A stretch of 64,000 nt of DNA from Roseimaritima multifibrata (GTDB lineage Bacteria > Planctomycetota > Planctomycetia > Pirellulales > Pirellulaceae): positions 3,472,001 through 3,536,000 of the forward strand of contig NZ_CP036262.1 in NCBI RefSeq assembly GCF_007741495.1, given 5' to 3'. The notes beneath the pieces were generated by a model. It was not told the DNA's origin, searched no databases, and was given only the letters and a program-made list of their open reading frames with translations. Made by a program: the position numbers and the translations under genes. Below, piece after piece: positions 17,096 through 26,860 of this stretch. The first letter of the stretch is position 1, and the number at the start of each line of letters is the position of its first letter.

Positions 17096-18783
17096 GTGTT
17101 CAAGAACGTTTTGTGGAACTCTGGACCGATTACCTCGAAGGGGATCTTGAAGAGGCTGGTCTGACTGCATTGCAAGAATTGCTTGCGGCGGACGATGCGC
17201 TTGTCCAGCAGGCGGCCGATATGTTTCAGACGCATCGTTTGTTGGGGTTGGTGACGGCGGAACAATTTGATTCGCAAGAGGAATTCATTCGCGAGACGCT
17301 TGCTCGGTTGCCAGCCAATGAAAACGATTTTTCCACGCAGGTGATGTCGAAGATAACCAATACGGTTTCGACAGGAACGGTTCAGTTGCCACCCAGCGGT
17401 CGCAAAACCAACACGCGATCGATGGTTGCGGTTCTGTTGGGGGGCCTTGCTTTGGGGGCCTTTGCCTTTCTGTCTGTTGCGCATCAATCGGGCGATGAAG
17501 GTGCGGGTGAAACGATCGCATTGGCACCGTCTGCCAGTCAGGTGCGAATGGCCAGCAGTTCCCACGCCAAGTTCTTTGGTGAACTTGCTCCGCCCATCGG
17601 GGCTTCGTTGGTGCCGCAACGTGAATATGTCTTGATGAGCGGGATGGTCGAAGTGAAATTTCCTGCAGGGGCTTCGGCGATCATGGAAGGTCCGGCAGTG
17701 TTTCACATCTCGTCGGATGAGAGTCTGGCATTGGATGTCGGACGCTGTTCCGTTCACGCTCCGGATGGTGCGGAAGGTTTTCGCGTCGACACGCCCAATT
17801 CACGTATTGTTGATCGTGGGACGCGATTTGCCGTCAACGTATCGGAGTCGACGGAAACGGATGTTCAAGTCATCGAAGGGGCAGCAGATATCTACGATGT
17901 CGATCGAGATGGCCATGTGGATCGTCGTCCGTCTTCCGAAACTCGGTTGGTGATCGGTGAAGCGAAACGTTTCGCGAAAACCGGTGTCGATTTGACCGAT
18001 TCGATTCCGTTTGATGCCAGCAGTTACCGGCGTTCGCTACCGGACCGAGTGGTTTCGTACGAAGCGACGGTTGGTCCCGATGGTGGGGCTGAGAATCTTG
18101 TCAGCGTGACCGTTCAACGAGGCGGCCAAATGGATGAGATTTTGGTCGATGATTTGATTCCTGCTCAGGTGACCTATTTCCATTCCGCAACGGCCTCCGC
18201 ATTCCTTTGCGGCAAAGCAACGCTTCCGGAACCACGAGTATCGGTTGCAGCGGATCATAGCTTGGTGAGCGGAGTCATTAATCCACCCGGCAGTCGTGAA
18301 GCGTTGACAGAGTCACCTGTGATGGAAGGTGACAATAAGACACCTGGAATGGCGATCGGTTTTGAGCGGGCTGTTGTGAACGGGCCTGGTGCAGATGTGG
18401 TCCTGTTTGATCTGCAAACCTTCGTTAATCCTCCTGATGGGGACCCGTTTCATGTTAGTCCGCTGGTGTTTAGGGAAGGCTTGCGCTCGCATACGATTTC
18501 CAAATATGATTTGACGATGGAATCGCCCGAATCCCTCAACCTGACGGACTTTCACGTTCACTTTTTTGATGAAACGCCCGACTCCTTAGCGAAACTTAAT
18601 TCACTCAACACACGGGCCCATCAGCAGGCGATCAATTTTCGCGGCTTGGCTGTAGGGATTGATCTCTCCGACTTGGGATACGCTGAAGGGGAAGCAGTAT
18701 CAGGGTTATTCATTCAGGATGCGCTTGACGACCCACACCACGTTGACCCTGTCTTCATTGGTGGATTGCCGGAAGTGAAATGA
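17092..18783 (+). CDS. FecR-domain membrane protein, probable regulator of the ECF sigma factor
   Basis: 563 aa, starting at a GTG that overlaps the sigma gene's stop. The N-terminal cytoplasmic part (1-100) has the zinc-finger-less anti-sigma look of planctomycete FecR proteins (ELWTDYLEGDLEEAGLTALQ). One membrane span is at about residues 105-128 (MVAVLLGGLALGAFAFLSVA). The FecR domain follows (LMSGMVEVKFPAGASAIMEG to VDTPNSRIVDRGTRFAV and VQVIEGAADIYDVD). Residues 320-563 form an extracytoplasmic domain I do not recognise; in many relatives this place holds a LamG domain. GFERAVVNGPGADVVLFDLQ recalls PEP-CTERM-type surface proteins. The 3' end touches a dispersed repeat. Confidence 0.88.
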   Translation: MSVQERFVELWTDYLEGDLEEAGLTALQELLAADDALVQQAADMFQTHRLLGLVTAEQFDSQEEFIRETLARLPANENDFSTQVMSKITNTVSTGTVQLPPSGRKTNTRSMVAVLLGGLALGAFAFLSVAHQSGDEGAGETIALAPSASQVRMASSSHAKFFGELAPPIGASLVPQREYVLMSGMVEVKFPAGASAIMEGPAVFHISSDESLALDVGRCSVHAPDGAEGFRVDTPNSRIVDRGTRFAVNVSESTETDVQVIEGAADIYDVDRDGHVDRRPSSETRLVIGEAKRFAKTGVDLTDSIPFDASSYRRSLPDRVVSYEATVGPDGGAENLVSVTVQRGGQMDEILVDDLIPAQVTYFHSATASAFLCGKATLPEPRVSVAADHSLVSGVINPPGSREALTESPVMEGDNKTPGMAIGFERAVVNGPGADVVLFDLQTFVNPPDGDPFHVSPLVFREGLRSHTISKYDLTMESPESLNLTDFHVHFFDETPDSLAKLNSLNTRAHQQAINFRGLAVGIDLSDLGYAEGEAVSGLFIQDALDDPHHVDPVFIGGLPEVK

Positions 18784-18790
18784 CGATCCG

Positions 18791-18914
18791 ATTTCACCCC
18801 TGCCCATTGGAGTCTGAGTGCAGTGCTATTAGCCCTCCGGGCTAGGTGTTTACTCGGCCCTATGTAGACTCGGCAACTGCTACAAAACCTTCACCTATAA
18901 ACTTCACGTCCCTG
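18791..18914. repeat. Dispersed ~120-220 bp repeat, copy A (internally deleted)
   Basis: Resembles 50211-50430 from ATTTCA(A/C)CCCTGCCCAT to the end motif CACGTCCC, but lacks the central ~95 bp (hairpin and following part) between the two AGCCC sites. It starts eight bases after the FecR stop codon. Confidence 0.75.
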
Positions 18915-19209
18915 CAAATGATCGAATCGAAGCGGTTGACTTCATGAAAGTGGATGGAACTTCGTCGTTTCGCGATCATTGCGATCGGCTGTCGACTTCG
19001 CGCGATGGGGGAAACCAAGCTCACTGCTGGCTGGCTTAAGGACAAACGACGCCTCCGGTTCGTCCAATGATATTGCGGTCCCGGCAGTACGTGGGACGTT
19101 CGCTGTAAAATCAAACGCGACGCTACGAGAATCTGAGGTCGGATGGATTTTCCGCTCGCTTTCTGTTGGGAATAACGGATCTTGCTTATTTGGCCGGTTG
19201 GAACCGTGC
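18915..19209. other. Intergenic region, nothing recognised
   Basis: The rest of the gap between the convergent FecR and alpha/beta hydrolase genes. No gene or strong hairpin seen. Confidence 0.4.
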
Positions 19210-20880
19210 CTACTTTAGCGTCTGGTGAAAGAAGTCTTGGACGATTTGACGGACCTGGGGCGTTTGGAATTCTTTGCCTCCATGTCCTGCGTTTGGAATG
19301 ACATGAAAGCTGGAAGGTACGTTTGCGGCTTTGAGTTTTTCGTGCAAACGGCGGCTTTGGTCGATCGGAACGCCTGGATCTTTTTCGCCGTGCATGATCA
19401 GAAAAGGTGGATCGTCGGCGGAGACCTGATAGAACGCGCTAGCCTGTTTGGCCCGTTCCGGAACCTCGCGGACCGTTTTGCCCAGCAACTGCGCCCCATT
19501 GGAATTTGCGATCTCTTGTAAGGTGCGGCCGTTTCCCAAGACGTTCGGCGGCATTGTTAATAGGTCCGTTGGGCCATACCAATCGCAGACGGCTTGGACT
19601 CGGCTTGAAGTCGTCTCGTCCAAGGGAGCGTCCAGTGTTCCGACTAGGGCGGCCAGATGAGCTCCGGCCGAACCTCCCCAGGCTCCTATATGCTTGGCAT
19701 CCAGTTGAAAGCCATCGGCGTTTTCACGTAACCAACGAATCGCGGCTCGGCAGTCTTCGATCTGCGCCGGCCACTGGGCTTCGTCGATCAATCGGTAGTT
19801 GATACTTGCGACCGCGTACCCATGTTCAACCAACCAAGTTGCTGGACAGCGGTCCTTGCTTCCATTTTTCCACCCACCGCCATGAATCCAAACTACCACG
19901 GGGACCGGGGCGTCAGCCGTTTTGGGAAAGTACAAATCAAGCAGTAGGCTTTTCTTCCCCACGCGGGCATATTCTAAATCTTTGTAAACGATTGCCGAGT
20001 CGGGCGATGTTTGTTTGCTTTTGCCTGCACGCGTTTGACCCACACGCTTTTGACCTACACCTTCTAGGGATCTTTGGATCGTGAAGTCGACCAGGCTTTG
20101 GCAATGAAAGAACCCCGGCCAGTAGTTATGCCCTTGCCCATGGGGAACCGCGATTTCCAAGACATCCTCCGCGTTCGCTTGTTGGTAGATTTTGGCAAGG
20201 GCCGCAGAATTTCGGTCAAGCGGAACGACGTGATCTAGGTCTCCATGAATGATGTAGATCGGAATCTTCGCGGCGGCAAGCTTTTCGGCTTGGGCGATGG
20301 GATTGTGTCTGTCGAGTGACTGTTCCAGCTGATCTGGCGAGAGGCCGTAGGCGGAGGCAGCGTTGGGAAGACCGGGGTACGTTCGCAGATCGAAGACCGG
20401 ATAGATTCCGGAAATGCCGGCGACTTTATCGGTGTTGCGAATGGCCCAACTGCTGGTCCATAACCCACCTCGGCTTCGTCCCAGCAGGCAGGGTTTCGGT
20501 GCAAAGCCACGCTGTTGGGTTAGTTCGTCGTAGAGTGCTGTGAAAGCTTCCTGGGAGGCAGGGCTTCCGTAGGCTTCCCCGACGTCGATTCCCGCGACCG
20601 CGACTCCGGCGTCAAGAAACTGTTGGTGCATCCACTTTTCGTGGCTGTCGGGATAGGCGGGCAGCGTTGGGCCATACATAACCCACGGCTGAGGAGTTTT
20701 TCGTTTGGATTCTTCGGGCCAAAAAATGAAAGCCGGCCGATCGTTGATCAAGAACGATTCGCCAGGAAGAATCAAAGTTTTTACGGGCGCATCGCTTTTT
20801 TGAGCGTCGATGGGACGTGCGAACCCTGCCACCATTAGACAGCTGATCACGAAAGGGGCTGCGTTGAAAAGGTACTTCAT
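19210..20880 (-). CDS. Secreted protein with two alpha/beta-hydrolase domains
   Basis: 556 aa. The start at ATG 20880 opens a signal peptide (MKYLFNAAPFVISCLMVAGF...DAQ). The first domain (about 35-275) is prolyl-oligopeptidase-like: nucleophile in LLGRSRGGLW (Ser 136), acid in HGDLDHVVP, base in HGQGHNYWP. A basic linker (VGQKRVGQTRAGKSKQ, 275-290) leads to a second domain (about 295-556) of the HSL-type esterase/lipase family: oxyanion HGGGWKNGS at 333, nucleophile GGSAGAH (Ser 404), acid in HGEKDPGVP, base in NAGHGG. Both catalytic triads look intact, so this is a natural bifunctional fusion. Substrates are unknown; ester-decorated polysaccharides are plausible given the neighbouring sulfatases. 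Divergent from the single-domain esterase at 21108. Confidence 0.92.
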   Translation of the reverse strand: MKYLFNAAPFVISCLMVAGFARPIDAQKSDAPVKTLILPGESFLINDRPAFIFWPEESKRKTPQPWVMYGPTLPAYPDSHEKWMHQQFLDAGVAVAGIDVGEAYGSPASQEAFTALYDELTQQRGFAPKPCLLGRSRGGLWTSSWAIRNTDKVAGISGIYPVFDLRTYPGLPNAASAYGLSPDQLEQSLDRHNPIAQAEKLAAAKIPIYIIHGDLDHVVPLDRNSAALAKIYQQANAEDVLEIAVPHGQGHNYWPGFFHCQSLVDFTIQRSLEGVGQKRVGQTRAGKSKQTSPDSAIVYKDLEYARVGKKSLLLDLYFPKTADAPVPVVVWIHGGGWKNGSKDRCPATWLVEHGYAVASINYRLIDEAQWPAQIEDCRAAIRWLRENADGFQLDAKHIGAWGGSAGAHLAALVGTLDAPLDETTSSRVQAVCDWYGPTDLLTMPPNVLGNGRTLQEIANSNGAQLLGKTVREVPERAKQASAFYQVSADDPPFLIMHGEKDPGVPIDQSRRLHEKLKAANVPSSFHVIPNAGHGGKEFQTPQVRQIVQDFFHQTLK

Positions 20881-21107
20881 CGGTGGAGGCCAAAGCAGGT
20901 GTGTTTGGTGAAATGCCAGGAACTTGTTGTACTCCAGGCAACGCAGCGGTCCAAACATTTCGTCCAGATTGTGGTTTGCTCCGTTCCGTAAATTGAAGAG
21001 AAACCGTTCGTGATATCTTTTTAGAAAACGGATGATTTTGATGGAATGTCGCAGTGAATCCTGTGAGAATGGTCCCCTCCCATCCACCCCATGAAGGAGC
21101 CCACCTG

Positions 21108-21992
21108 ATGAAACAAATGGTTCTAGCGATTGCCCTATTGTTTTTTGTGCAGCCTGTGCAAGCCGAAGATGCCAAGCCGTTGAAGAACGTCCGGTACGGC
21201 GAACACCCTCGGCAGGTTCTCGATTTCTATCAAGCGACGTCCGAAACGCCGACTCCGGTCGTGTTTTACATTCACGGAGGCGGCTGGCAGGGCGGTGATA
21301 AAAAGACGAGCCCTAAAACCTATCTCGACAATGGGATTTCTGTGGTTGCGATCAACTATCGCTATGTAAAAAACGCCGTCGAGGAGAAAATCGAACCGCC
21401 GGTGAAAGCTCCGCTGGAAGACGCGGCGAGAGCCCTACAGTTTGTGCGCTCGAAAGCAAGCGAATGGAATCTTGATAAAACAAAGATCGGCGCGACCGGT
21501 GGATCGGCAGGCGCTTGTTCTTCACTTTGGTTGGCCCTTCATGATGACATGGCCGAACCGGATAGCGAAGATCCGGTCGCCCGTGAATCGACGCGGCTGT
21601 ACTGTGCCGCGGTCAACGGAGCCCAGGTTTCGCTCGATCCAAAGGAGCTGCGCGAATGGATGCCCAACTACCGTTACGGAGCACACGCGTTCGGTTTGGC
21701 TGGATTCCAAAGCTTAATCGACAACCGAGAATCGGTTCTCCCGTGGATCAAAGAGTATTCCCCTATCGAACATGTTTCCAAAGACGATCCAGCGATCGGA
21801 CTGTTCTATAGCGGTGAAGTCCCTGTGGTAGGAGCTTCTCCCAAAGACCCAACCCACTCAGGCATCATGGGCCTGAAATTGGCCGAACGGCTAAACGAGG
21901 TTGGTGTCGATGTCGTATTAGTAGCGCCGGGCGTGAAAGAGCCAGCGTACCGCAATGCGAGTGAGTATCTGATTGATCACTTGACGAAGTAA
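21108..21992 (+). CDS. Secreted alpha/beta hydrolase (esterase/lipase-like) with incomplete canonical triad
   Basis: 294 aa, start at ATG 21108 after an AAGGAG site; signal peptide MKQMVLAIALLFFVQPVQA. HSL-like marks are YIHGGGWQGGD (oxyanion hole) and ATGGSAGACSS (nucleophile Ser). The usual acid and base positions are changed: after the nucleophile one reads LFYSGEVPVVGASPKDPTHS and no GHG-type His near the end. His in DPTHS may serve, as I recall for related planctomycete proteins, or the enzyme may be altered. Homologous to the C-terminal half of the divergent two-domain hydrolase; the 227 bp between the two starts must hold both promoters. Confidence 0.85.
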   Translation: MKQMVLAIALLFFVQPVQAEDAKPLKNVRYGEHPRQVLDFYQATSETPTPVVFYIHGGGWQGGDKKTSPKTYLDNGISVVAINYRYVKNAVEEKIEPPVKAPLEDAARALQFVRSKASEWNLDKTKIGATGGSAGACSSLWLALHDDMAEPDSEDPVARESTRLYCAAVNGAQVSLDPKELREWMPNYRYGAHAFGLAGFQSLIDNRESVLPWIKEYSPIEHVSKDDPAIGLFYSGEVPVVGASPKDPTHSGIMGLKLAERLNEVGVDVVLVAPGVKEPAYRNASEYLIDHLTK

Positions 21993-22013
21993 GTGATCCG
22001 ATTGAGAACCGAG

Positions 22014-22040
22014 AAAGCCTCGTCCCGACGGGGCTTTTTT
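22014..22040 (+). terminator. Rho-independent terminator after the esterase
   Basis: AAAGCCTCGTCCCGACGGGGC followed by TTTTTTGTTTT, 20 bp after the stop codon at 21992. The arms AAGCCTCGT and ACGGGGCTT pair with one wobble around a short loop. Confidence 0.8.
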
Positions 22041-22109
22041 GTTTTGGCGTTGAACAAGTCGCAGCCTAGCCAGTTGGATTGCCGCGGCCGCGTGATCCTA
22101 AAACCTTCG

Positions 22110-22758
22110 TTCGATGGTTTCACTGCTGAGCAAACTTCGTTTTCGTCGAAGGATCAGATTGCATAAAACCCTTGGTCCGCAGGCTTCCGACCCTGTGTTC
22201 CGTGCCCGCCGATGTGCCACTTTCCGGTGAAAGCAGTCCGGAATCATTTTGGCGATCGTTGACGTATTTTCTCCGTGGTCGGCCGGTTGCCCGGATGCGA
22301 AAGTATCTCGGGTTGTGCCGTTAAGCAATGCTTGTTGAATACCGACTTTGTCGTGCCAAACCAATGCGTCCTGCGCCACGTATCCCACTGGTGGCACGAT
22401 TGATTGGTTGTAAAACGTACAAACGTTTCCACCGATGGCGGAGGTGAATCCCATGCGTGCGGCGTGCTTTCCCGTCAACAGACACGATTGATCCGGTCAG
22501 TAGAGGTGGCAGGCATCGGTTTGATAAAACGCGAGTTTGTCCCCGGGCAGTCGATGAATGTTCGGCGGTTCGTAGAACATTTACGACGATTTTGTCCCGC
22601 AAAAACGCCTCCGCATGGCCATTCTCGTTAACGCTACCAAGATCGTCGGCAAGAAGCACAATCATGAGGCGTTTCTGGCGGTCACCAGCTGTCGCGATGA
22701 GGACGCAGAAGGACGAATACCATCGCGTGAGCAGAAGTGTTGAAACAAGTTGTTTCAA
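22110..22758 (-). pseudogene. Sulfatase remnant (N-terminal part, frameshifted)
   Basis: Minus-strand reading in one frame gives a signal-like start and IVLLADDLGSVNENGHAEAF, the first metal-binding strand of sulfatases (normally an LLADDLGWGD pattern). In another frame, further along, comes LLTGKHAARMGFTSAIGG, which in intact enzymes follows directly on the C-x-P-S-R active site, then TIAKMIPDCFHRKVAHRR at the position of the GKWHLG segment. At least two frame changes and loss of the active-site Cys region are needed to join them, and everything after about the first 200 residues is missing. It lies next to the intact sulfatase at 22915, so it may be a decayed tandem copy. Confidence 0.7.
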
Positions 22759-22914
22759 CGATTCATCGGAAGGGGAATTTGGGAAGTTGTTAGGTATAGA
22801 AGCGCATGATTTTTATACCGGTCGTAGACGCATCACGACAGCGAATTCTCTTTTCTTGATAGGCGGTTTTAGGTCGGCCCCGTTGGGAGGTACTCAACTT
22901 GTTGTTAGAGGTCT

Positions 22915-24726
22915 TCAATCGGTTAGCGTTATCGCTTTACCGCGAACGGGTTTTAGTTCGATATTCTTGATCGACGTAATCCCCTTGGGGAACCGAATAC
23001 GAACGTGAATGATTTTCGCCGTACTAGGCAAAGTGGTTTCGAACGTTTGCCAGTCGTTCGTTTTTTGCACCGCGATACTCATCCTTTTGAGCGCGGGAAA
23101 TTCTTTGTCTCCGGGCTCTCTCCATGAGAAATCGACAGCACCTGAGACGGACGTCTTTGCTGTGACACGAACGGAAACGGGGCCAGCCAGAAGTAAACCG
23201 TTTCGAGTAATGAAAGATGGTTGTTTCTGGTCCGAGGCTAGTGGCAAAATCTGTATGCCCTCTTCGGTCTGTTGGATTTTTCCGTTTCGTACCGTCCAAG
23301 GAAATTCGGATTCTCCGGATGCGTTCGGTTTGGCTTTCGGTCGAAACTTGGCTGGCAGCGGAGTTGCCGGTTTCCCATCAAGATAAAAATCAAAATAGTC
23401 CGATGCCGCTTGGGACATGCCGCCATTGGTCAGACCCGGGGGATCAAGCTGATTCGCCCACCGCGTGAGTTTGAATCGTAGACGTTCTGCGATTTCGGGA
23501 TGCTCGTTGGCAAGATTTTGTTTTTCTTCGATGTCGACTTTTAGATTATATAAATACTCGCGGTCACCGCCCCGCAGAAGTTTCCAGTCTCCTTCTCGAA
23601 TCGCAGCCTGAGCGACCCATCGCCATGCCAGGAAGTCGTGTGGCGGATCGGTCTTTTTGCCGGTCAGGTAAGGGATCAGATTGACGCCGTCTAAATCGTT
23701 TGGTTGGGTGTCGACGTTCGCCAACGCAGCAGCCGTTGCCGCAACATCCAGAGCACTCACCGGATGATCGAACACTTGTCCCGCCGGGATTGTTCCGGGC
23801 CAAGAGATCACGAAGGGAACATGCATGCCACCTTCGGAAAGCATACCCTTCTCACCGTTTAGAGGATTATTTAGCGAACCATCCCATCCTGGCCCTCCAC
23901 CAGGAGCATCTAGTTTGTGGATTTTGAGGGGAGCACCGTTGTCGCCGATATAGAAAATTAGCGTCTTTTCGGTCAGCTGATATTTAGCAAGTGTTTCAGT
24001 GATCAGCCCCACGCCATCATCCACTGCAGAGAGCATTGCCAACGCTTGCCGTCGTCGCTGAGGCATTTTTCCCGGAAATCGATTTAGATATTTGGGCGGT
24101 GCGTCCAATGGGACATGCGGTGCACGATAGGCGACGTATAGAAAGAAGGGATCGTCTTTATATCGTTCGATCAACGACGCGGCAGCTTTACTGCAAGCGT
24201 CGATGTGATACATCTGGGGTGGCAGCGGCGACATCTCACGGTCACGACCATTCAGGTCAATGTTTGCTGCGAATGGCCTTCCCGAGTTTTGATTGAATAC
24301 GTGATCGAATCCGTGGGTTGTAATCTTTGGCCCCGGACCAAGGTGCCACTTTCCAAACTGCGCGGTTTTGTAGCCCGCGTTCTGCAGTCGCTGTGGAAAC
24401 GTCTGTTCGCGGTCGAAGCCAGCCAATGAGTCTCCGTTGGCTTCCAAACCGAATCGGGATTGAAACTTGCCGATCAACAGTCCCGCGCGCGACGGGACGC
24501 ACTGCGGTGCCGTGCTATAGCCATGCCGGGCAAGGACACCTTTTTGAGCCAATGCGTCGACGTTGGGCGTTTTAATATCGTCAAACACTCCTTGGCAGGA
24601 TAAGTCCGCGTGCCCGTGATCGTCGGTGTAGAAGACGATGATATTGGGCCGTGAATCAGCTGCATTGGCGAATGCCGGCGAGAGCCAAATGAGAGAGACG
24701 ATGAAAAGTTGGGACAATCGTTTCAT
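22915..24726 (-). CDS. Secreted sulfatase (C-x-P-S-R type)
   Basis: 603 aa, start at ATG 24726 before a signal peptide (MKRLSQLFIVSLIWLSPAFA). Type I sulfatase: metal ligands in VFYTDDHGHADLSC (Asp 35, 36), active-site QCVPSRAGLLIGKF with Cys 76 (to be modified to formylglycine) and Arg 80, then GKWHLG and the DNGAP metal site (YIGDNGAPLKIHK). The chain continues past the usual C-terminal subdomain with an Ala/Pro/Lys-rich linker (about 500-520) and a beta-sandwich-like tail (VSVRVTAKTSVSGAVDFSWR ... VRIRFPKGITSIKNIEL), possibly a carbohydrate-binding or surface module. Likely desulfates an extracellular polysaccharide. Divergent from the sulfatase at 25460. Confidence 0.95.
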   Translation of the reverse strand: MKRLSQLFIVSLIWLSPAFANAADSRPNIIVFYTDDHGHADLSCQGVFDDIKTPNVDALAQKGVLARHGYSTAPQCVPSRAGLLIGKFQSRFGLEANGDSLAGFDREQTFPQRLQNAGYKTAQFGKWHLGPGPKITTHGFDHVFNQNSGRPFAANIDLNGRDREMSPLPPQMYHIDACSKAAASLIERYKDDPFFLYVAYRAPHVPLDAPPKYLNRFPGKMPQRRRQALAMLSAVDDGVGLITETLAKYQLTEKTLIFYIGDNGAPLKIHKLDAPGGGPGWDGSLNNPLNGEKGMLSEGGMHVPFVISWPGTIPAGQVFDHPVSALDVAATAAALANVDTQPNDLDGVNLIPYLTGKKTDPPHDFLAWRWVAQAAIREGDWKLLRGGDREYLYNLKVDIEEKQNLANEHPEIAERLRFKLTRWANQLDPPGLTNGGMSQAASDYFDFYLDGKPATPLPAKFRPKAKPNASGESEFPWTVRNGKIQQTEEGIQILPLASDQKQPSFITRNGLLLAGPVSVRVTAKTSVSGAVDFSWREPGDKEFPALKRMSIAVQKTNDWQTFETTLPSTAKIIHVRIRFPKGITSIKNIELKPVRGKAITLTD

Positions 24727-25459
24727 TTGTTTTTGCTTAATCCAGCGGACAGAATTGTAGATGACGATCGCCGCCGGGAAGAATCGCGATGCGCCGCGGG
24801 ACGTGAACCGTGTTGACCGGCGTCCTGCAGAGAAGCGGAACATCGCCCCGTATTATAGAAAGGAAAAACATTGATCGCAAAGACAAAAGCAACGCGATGG
24901 GATCCCGAATGCGTTGTGCCGGTTGGGGCCGAACCATAGCTTTCCTGCGTTGGCACTATCGTGCTGATTTTCGACACAATCGTGATGGTTTCGCATTTGT
25001 CCGTATCTACAATGCAAGTGCCTTGTCTGTAATCGATTGGCCCACACTTGGGCTACGAAGTATGTCGCTACGACCGCTTTCTGCTCTGCTTGATCCTGAA
25101 ACGATAGCCTGTTTTGTTGCGGGTTGGGATCTTTTGTAGCCACATGCCCGGGATGTGCCTACTTATAGATTCCACGTCCCAAGCAAAGTAGTCTCTCCGC
25201 TTTTCCCTGCTGTCTTTGTGTCGACGCTTCGCGATTGTCGGCCGATATCGTGCATTGCTCTGGGGCTGCGATTGGATCGGCTGGTTCTATTGAGGCTTCA
25301 GTATGGAACTCACGCTGGTGATAAACGTGTGTCGACGATCATTCGGAGATACAATGGATGCCTCTAGTCGCGAGAGAATTATCCCGGTGCCTTAACAAAG
25401 CAATCGTCAGCGGAAATTTCTTGCACCTCTTCCCACCAAACTTTTCAATTGAGTCGGTC
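24727..25459. other. Divergent intergenic region between two sulfatases
   Basis: 733 bp that must hold both sulfatase promoters. TTATAGATTCCACGTCCC at about 25164-25181 matches the end motif of the dispersed repeat (compare 50412-50430). Open frames here are short and featureless. Confidence 0.5.
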
Positions 25460-26857
25460 ATGAGAACACTTTTATTCGTACTCGCAGTGCTGGCGGGACG
25501 CTCGAGCGTAATGGCTGAGGAGAGACCGAACATCCTTTTCATTGCCATCGACGATATGCGTCCTGAGATCGGGTGCTATGGTGGGCCTCAGGTTCAGACG
25601 CCCCATTTGGACGCGTTTGCAGCGGAAGGGATGCGGTTTGACCGCGCTTATTGCCAAGTCCCCGTTTGTGGGGCTTCCCGTGCCAGTTTGATGACTGGCA
25701 TTCTTCCAACGGAAGATCGTTTCCGGAACTATACGACTCGCGCCGATAACGATGCCGCGGGGGCCGCAACGCTACCGGAAACCTTTAAGAACGCTGGCTA
25801 TACTACGGTTTCGAACGGGAAGATTTTTCATAACCCAAAAGATTCTGCAGGTCAAAGCTGGAGTGCCCCGGCGTGGCGGCCATCCGGTAAGTCTCTTGCG
25901 AGTCATGACCCCGCAACGACCGCAAAATTGTCCGCAAGCAAGCAGCGTGGCCGAATCTACGAGTCTCCGGACGTCGCGGACAATGCCTATCCGGATGGAT
26001 TGGTTGCCGAAAAAAGCATCAAAGACCTCAGGCGTTTAAAGCAGGCGGGGAAGCCCTTCTTTTTGGCTTGCGGATTCGTTCGCCCACACATGCCATTCTA
26101 TGCACCAAAAAAGTACTGGGATCGATACCAACGTGACCAGGTCGATATCGCTGACAACCGGTACCGGCCTGCCGGCGCGCCGAAAGCGTTGCAGGGGAGC
26201 CAAGAGTTCCGTTCCTATCACTTGGCCGATTTCGACGTGAACTCCGATGACTTTCATCGCATGATGCGCCACGGTTACATGGCCAGCGTAAGCTACGTCG
26301 ACAAACTTGTGGGAGATGTGCTGGCGGAGCTTGAGCGTCTTGAGTTGGCGGACAACACGATCGTCGTTGTCTGGGGAGACCATGGTTGGCATCTGGGCGA
26401 ACATGATTTCTGGGGCAAACATAACACGATGCATCTGGCGACTCGGGTGCCACTGATTGTGCGTGCATCCGGAAGAAAAGCGGGAGCGACACAAGCCTTG
26501 GTCGAAACCATTGATATTTTTCCAACGCTTTGTTCGCTGGCAGATATCGCGGTTCCCACAACCGTTCAAGGACGCTGTTTTTCCGCGATACTCGAGAATC
26601 CTAAACAGCCTTTTCGCGAAGTTGTCTACAGTCGTATTCGCTCCGGGGATACCGTGATCGATGACCGCTTCAGCTACACCGAATACGATGGCGGAAAATC
26701 AGAGATGCTGTACGACCTTAAAAAGGACCCGGCCGAGAACCGCAACGTCGCGGGCGAACCCGAATACGCCGACGTCGTGACAAAGATGAATCGGATGTTA
26801 AAGGAAAGGCAATCCGAAGCCGCCAACGCCAAGCTAAAAAGACCGAAAGTGAAATAG
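25460..26857 (+). CDS. Secreted iduronate-2-sulfatase-like sulfatase
   Basis: 465 aa, start at ATG 25460 with signal peptide MRTLLFVLAVLAGRSSVMAE. Metal site LFIAIDDMRPEIGCYGG and active site PVCGASRASLMTG with Cys 70 and Arg 74 (C-x-A-S-R). LPETFKNAGYTTVSNGKIFH, HMPFYAPKKYWDRY and VVVWGDHGWHLGEHDFWGKH are the segments that define the iduronate-2-sulfatase-like subfamily (SulfAtlas S1_7 by recollection). Short C-terminus with MLYDLKKDPAENRNVAGE. The substrate in marine planctomycetes is unlikely to be iduronate itself and may be an algal sulfated glycan. Convergent with the kinase gene. Confidence 0.94.
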   Translation: MRTLLFVLAVLAGRSSVMAEERPNILFIAIDDMRPEIGCYGGPQVQTPHLDAFAAEGMRFDRAYCQVPVCGASRASLMTGILPTEDRFRNYTTRADNDAAGAATLPETFKNAGYTTVSNGKIFHNPKDSAGQSWSAPAWRPSGKSLASHDPATTAKLSASKQRGRIYESPDVADNAYPDGLVAEKSIKDLRRLKQAGKPFFLACGFVRPHMPFYAPKKYWDRYQRDQVDIADNRYRPAGAPKALQGSQEFRSYHLADFDVNSDDFHRMMRHGYMASVSYVDKLVGDVLAELERLELADNTIVVVWGDHGWHLGEHDFWGKHNTMHLATRVPLIVRASGRKAGATQALVETIDIFPTLCSLADIAVPTTVQGRCFSAILENPKQPFREVVYSRIRSGDTVIDDRFSYTEYDGGKSEMLYDLKKDPAENRNVAGEPEYADVVTKMNRMLKERQSEAANAKLKRPKVK

Positions 26858-26860
26858 CTT

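Noticed and set aside
26028-26569. Two 177-codon minus-strand frames opposite the iduronate-sulfatase-like gene
   Set aside because: Both lie wholly inside a clear sulfatase gene and show no domain.
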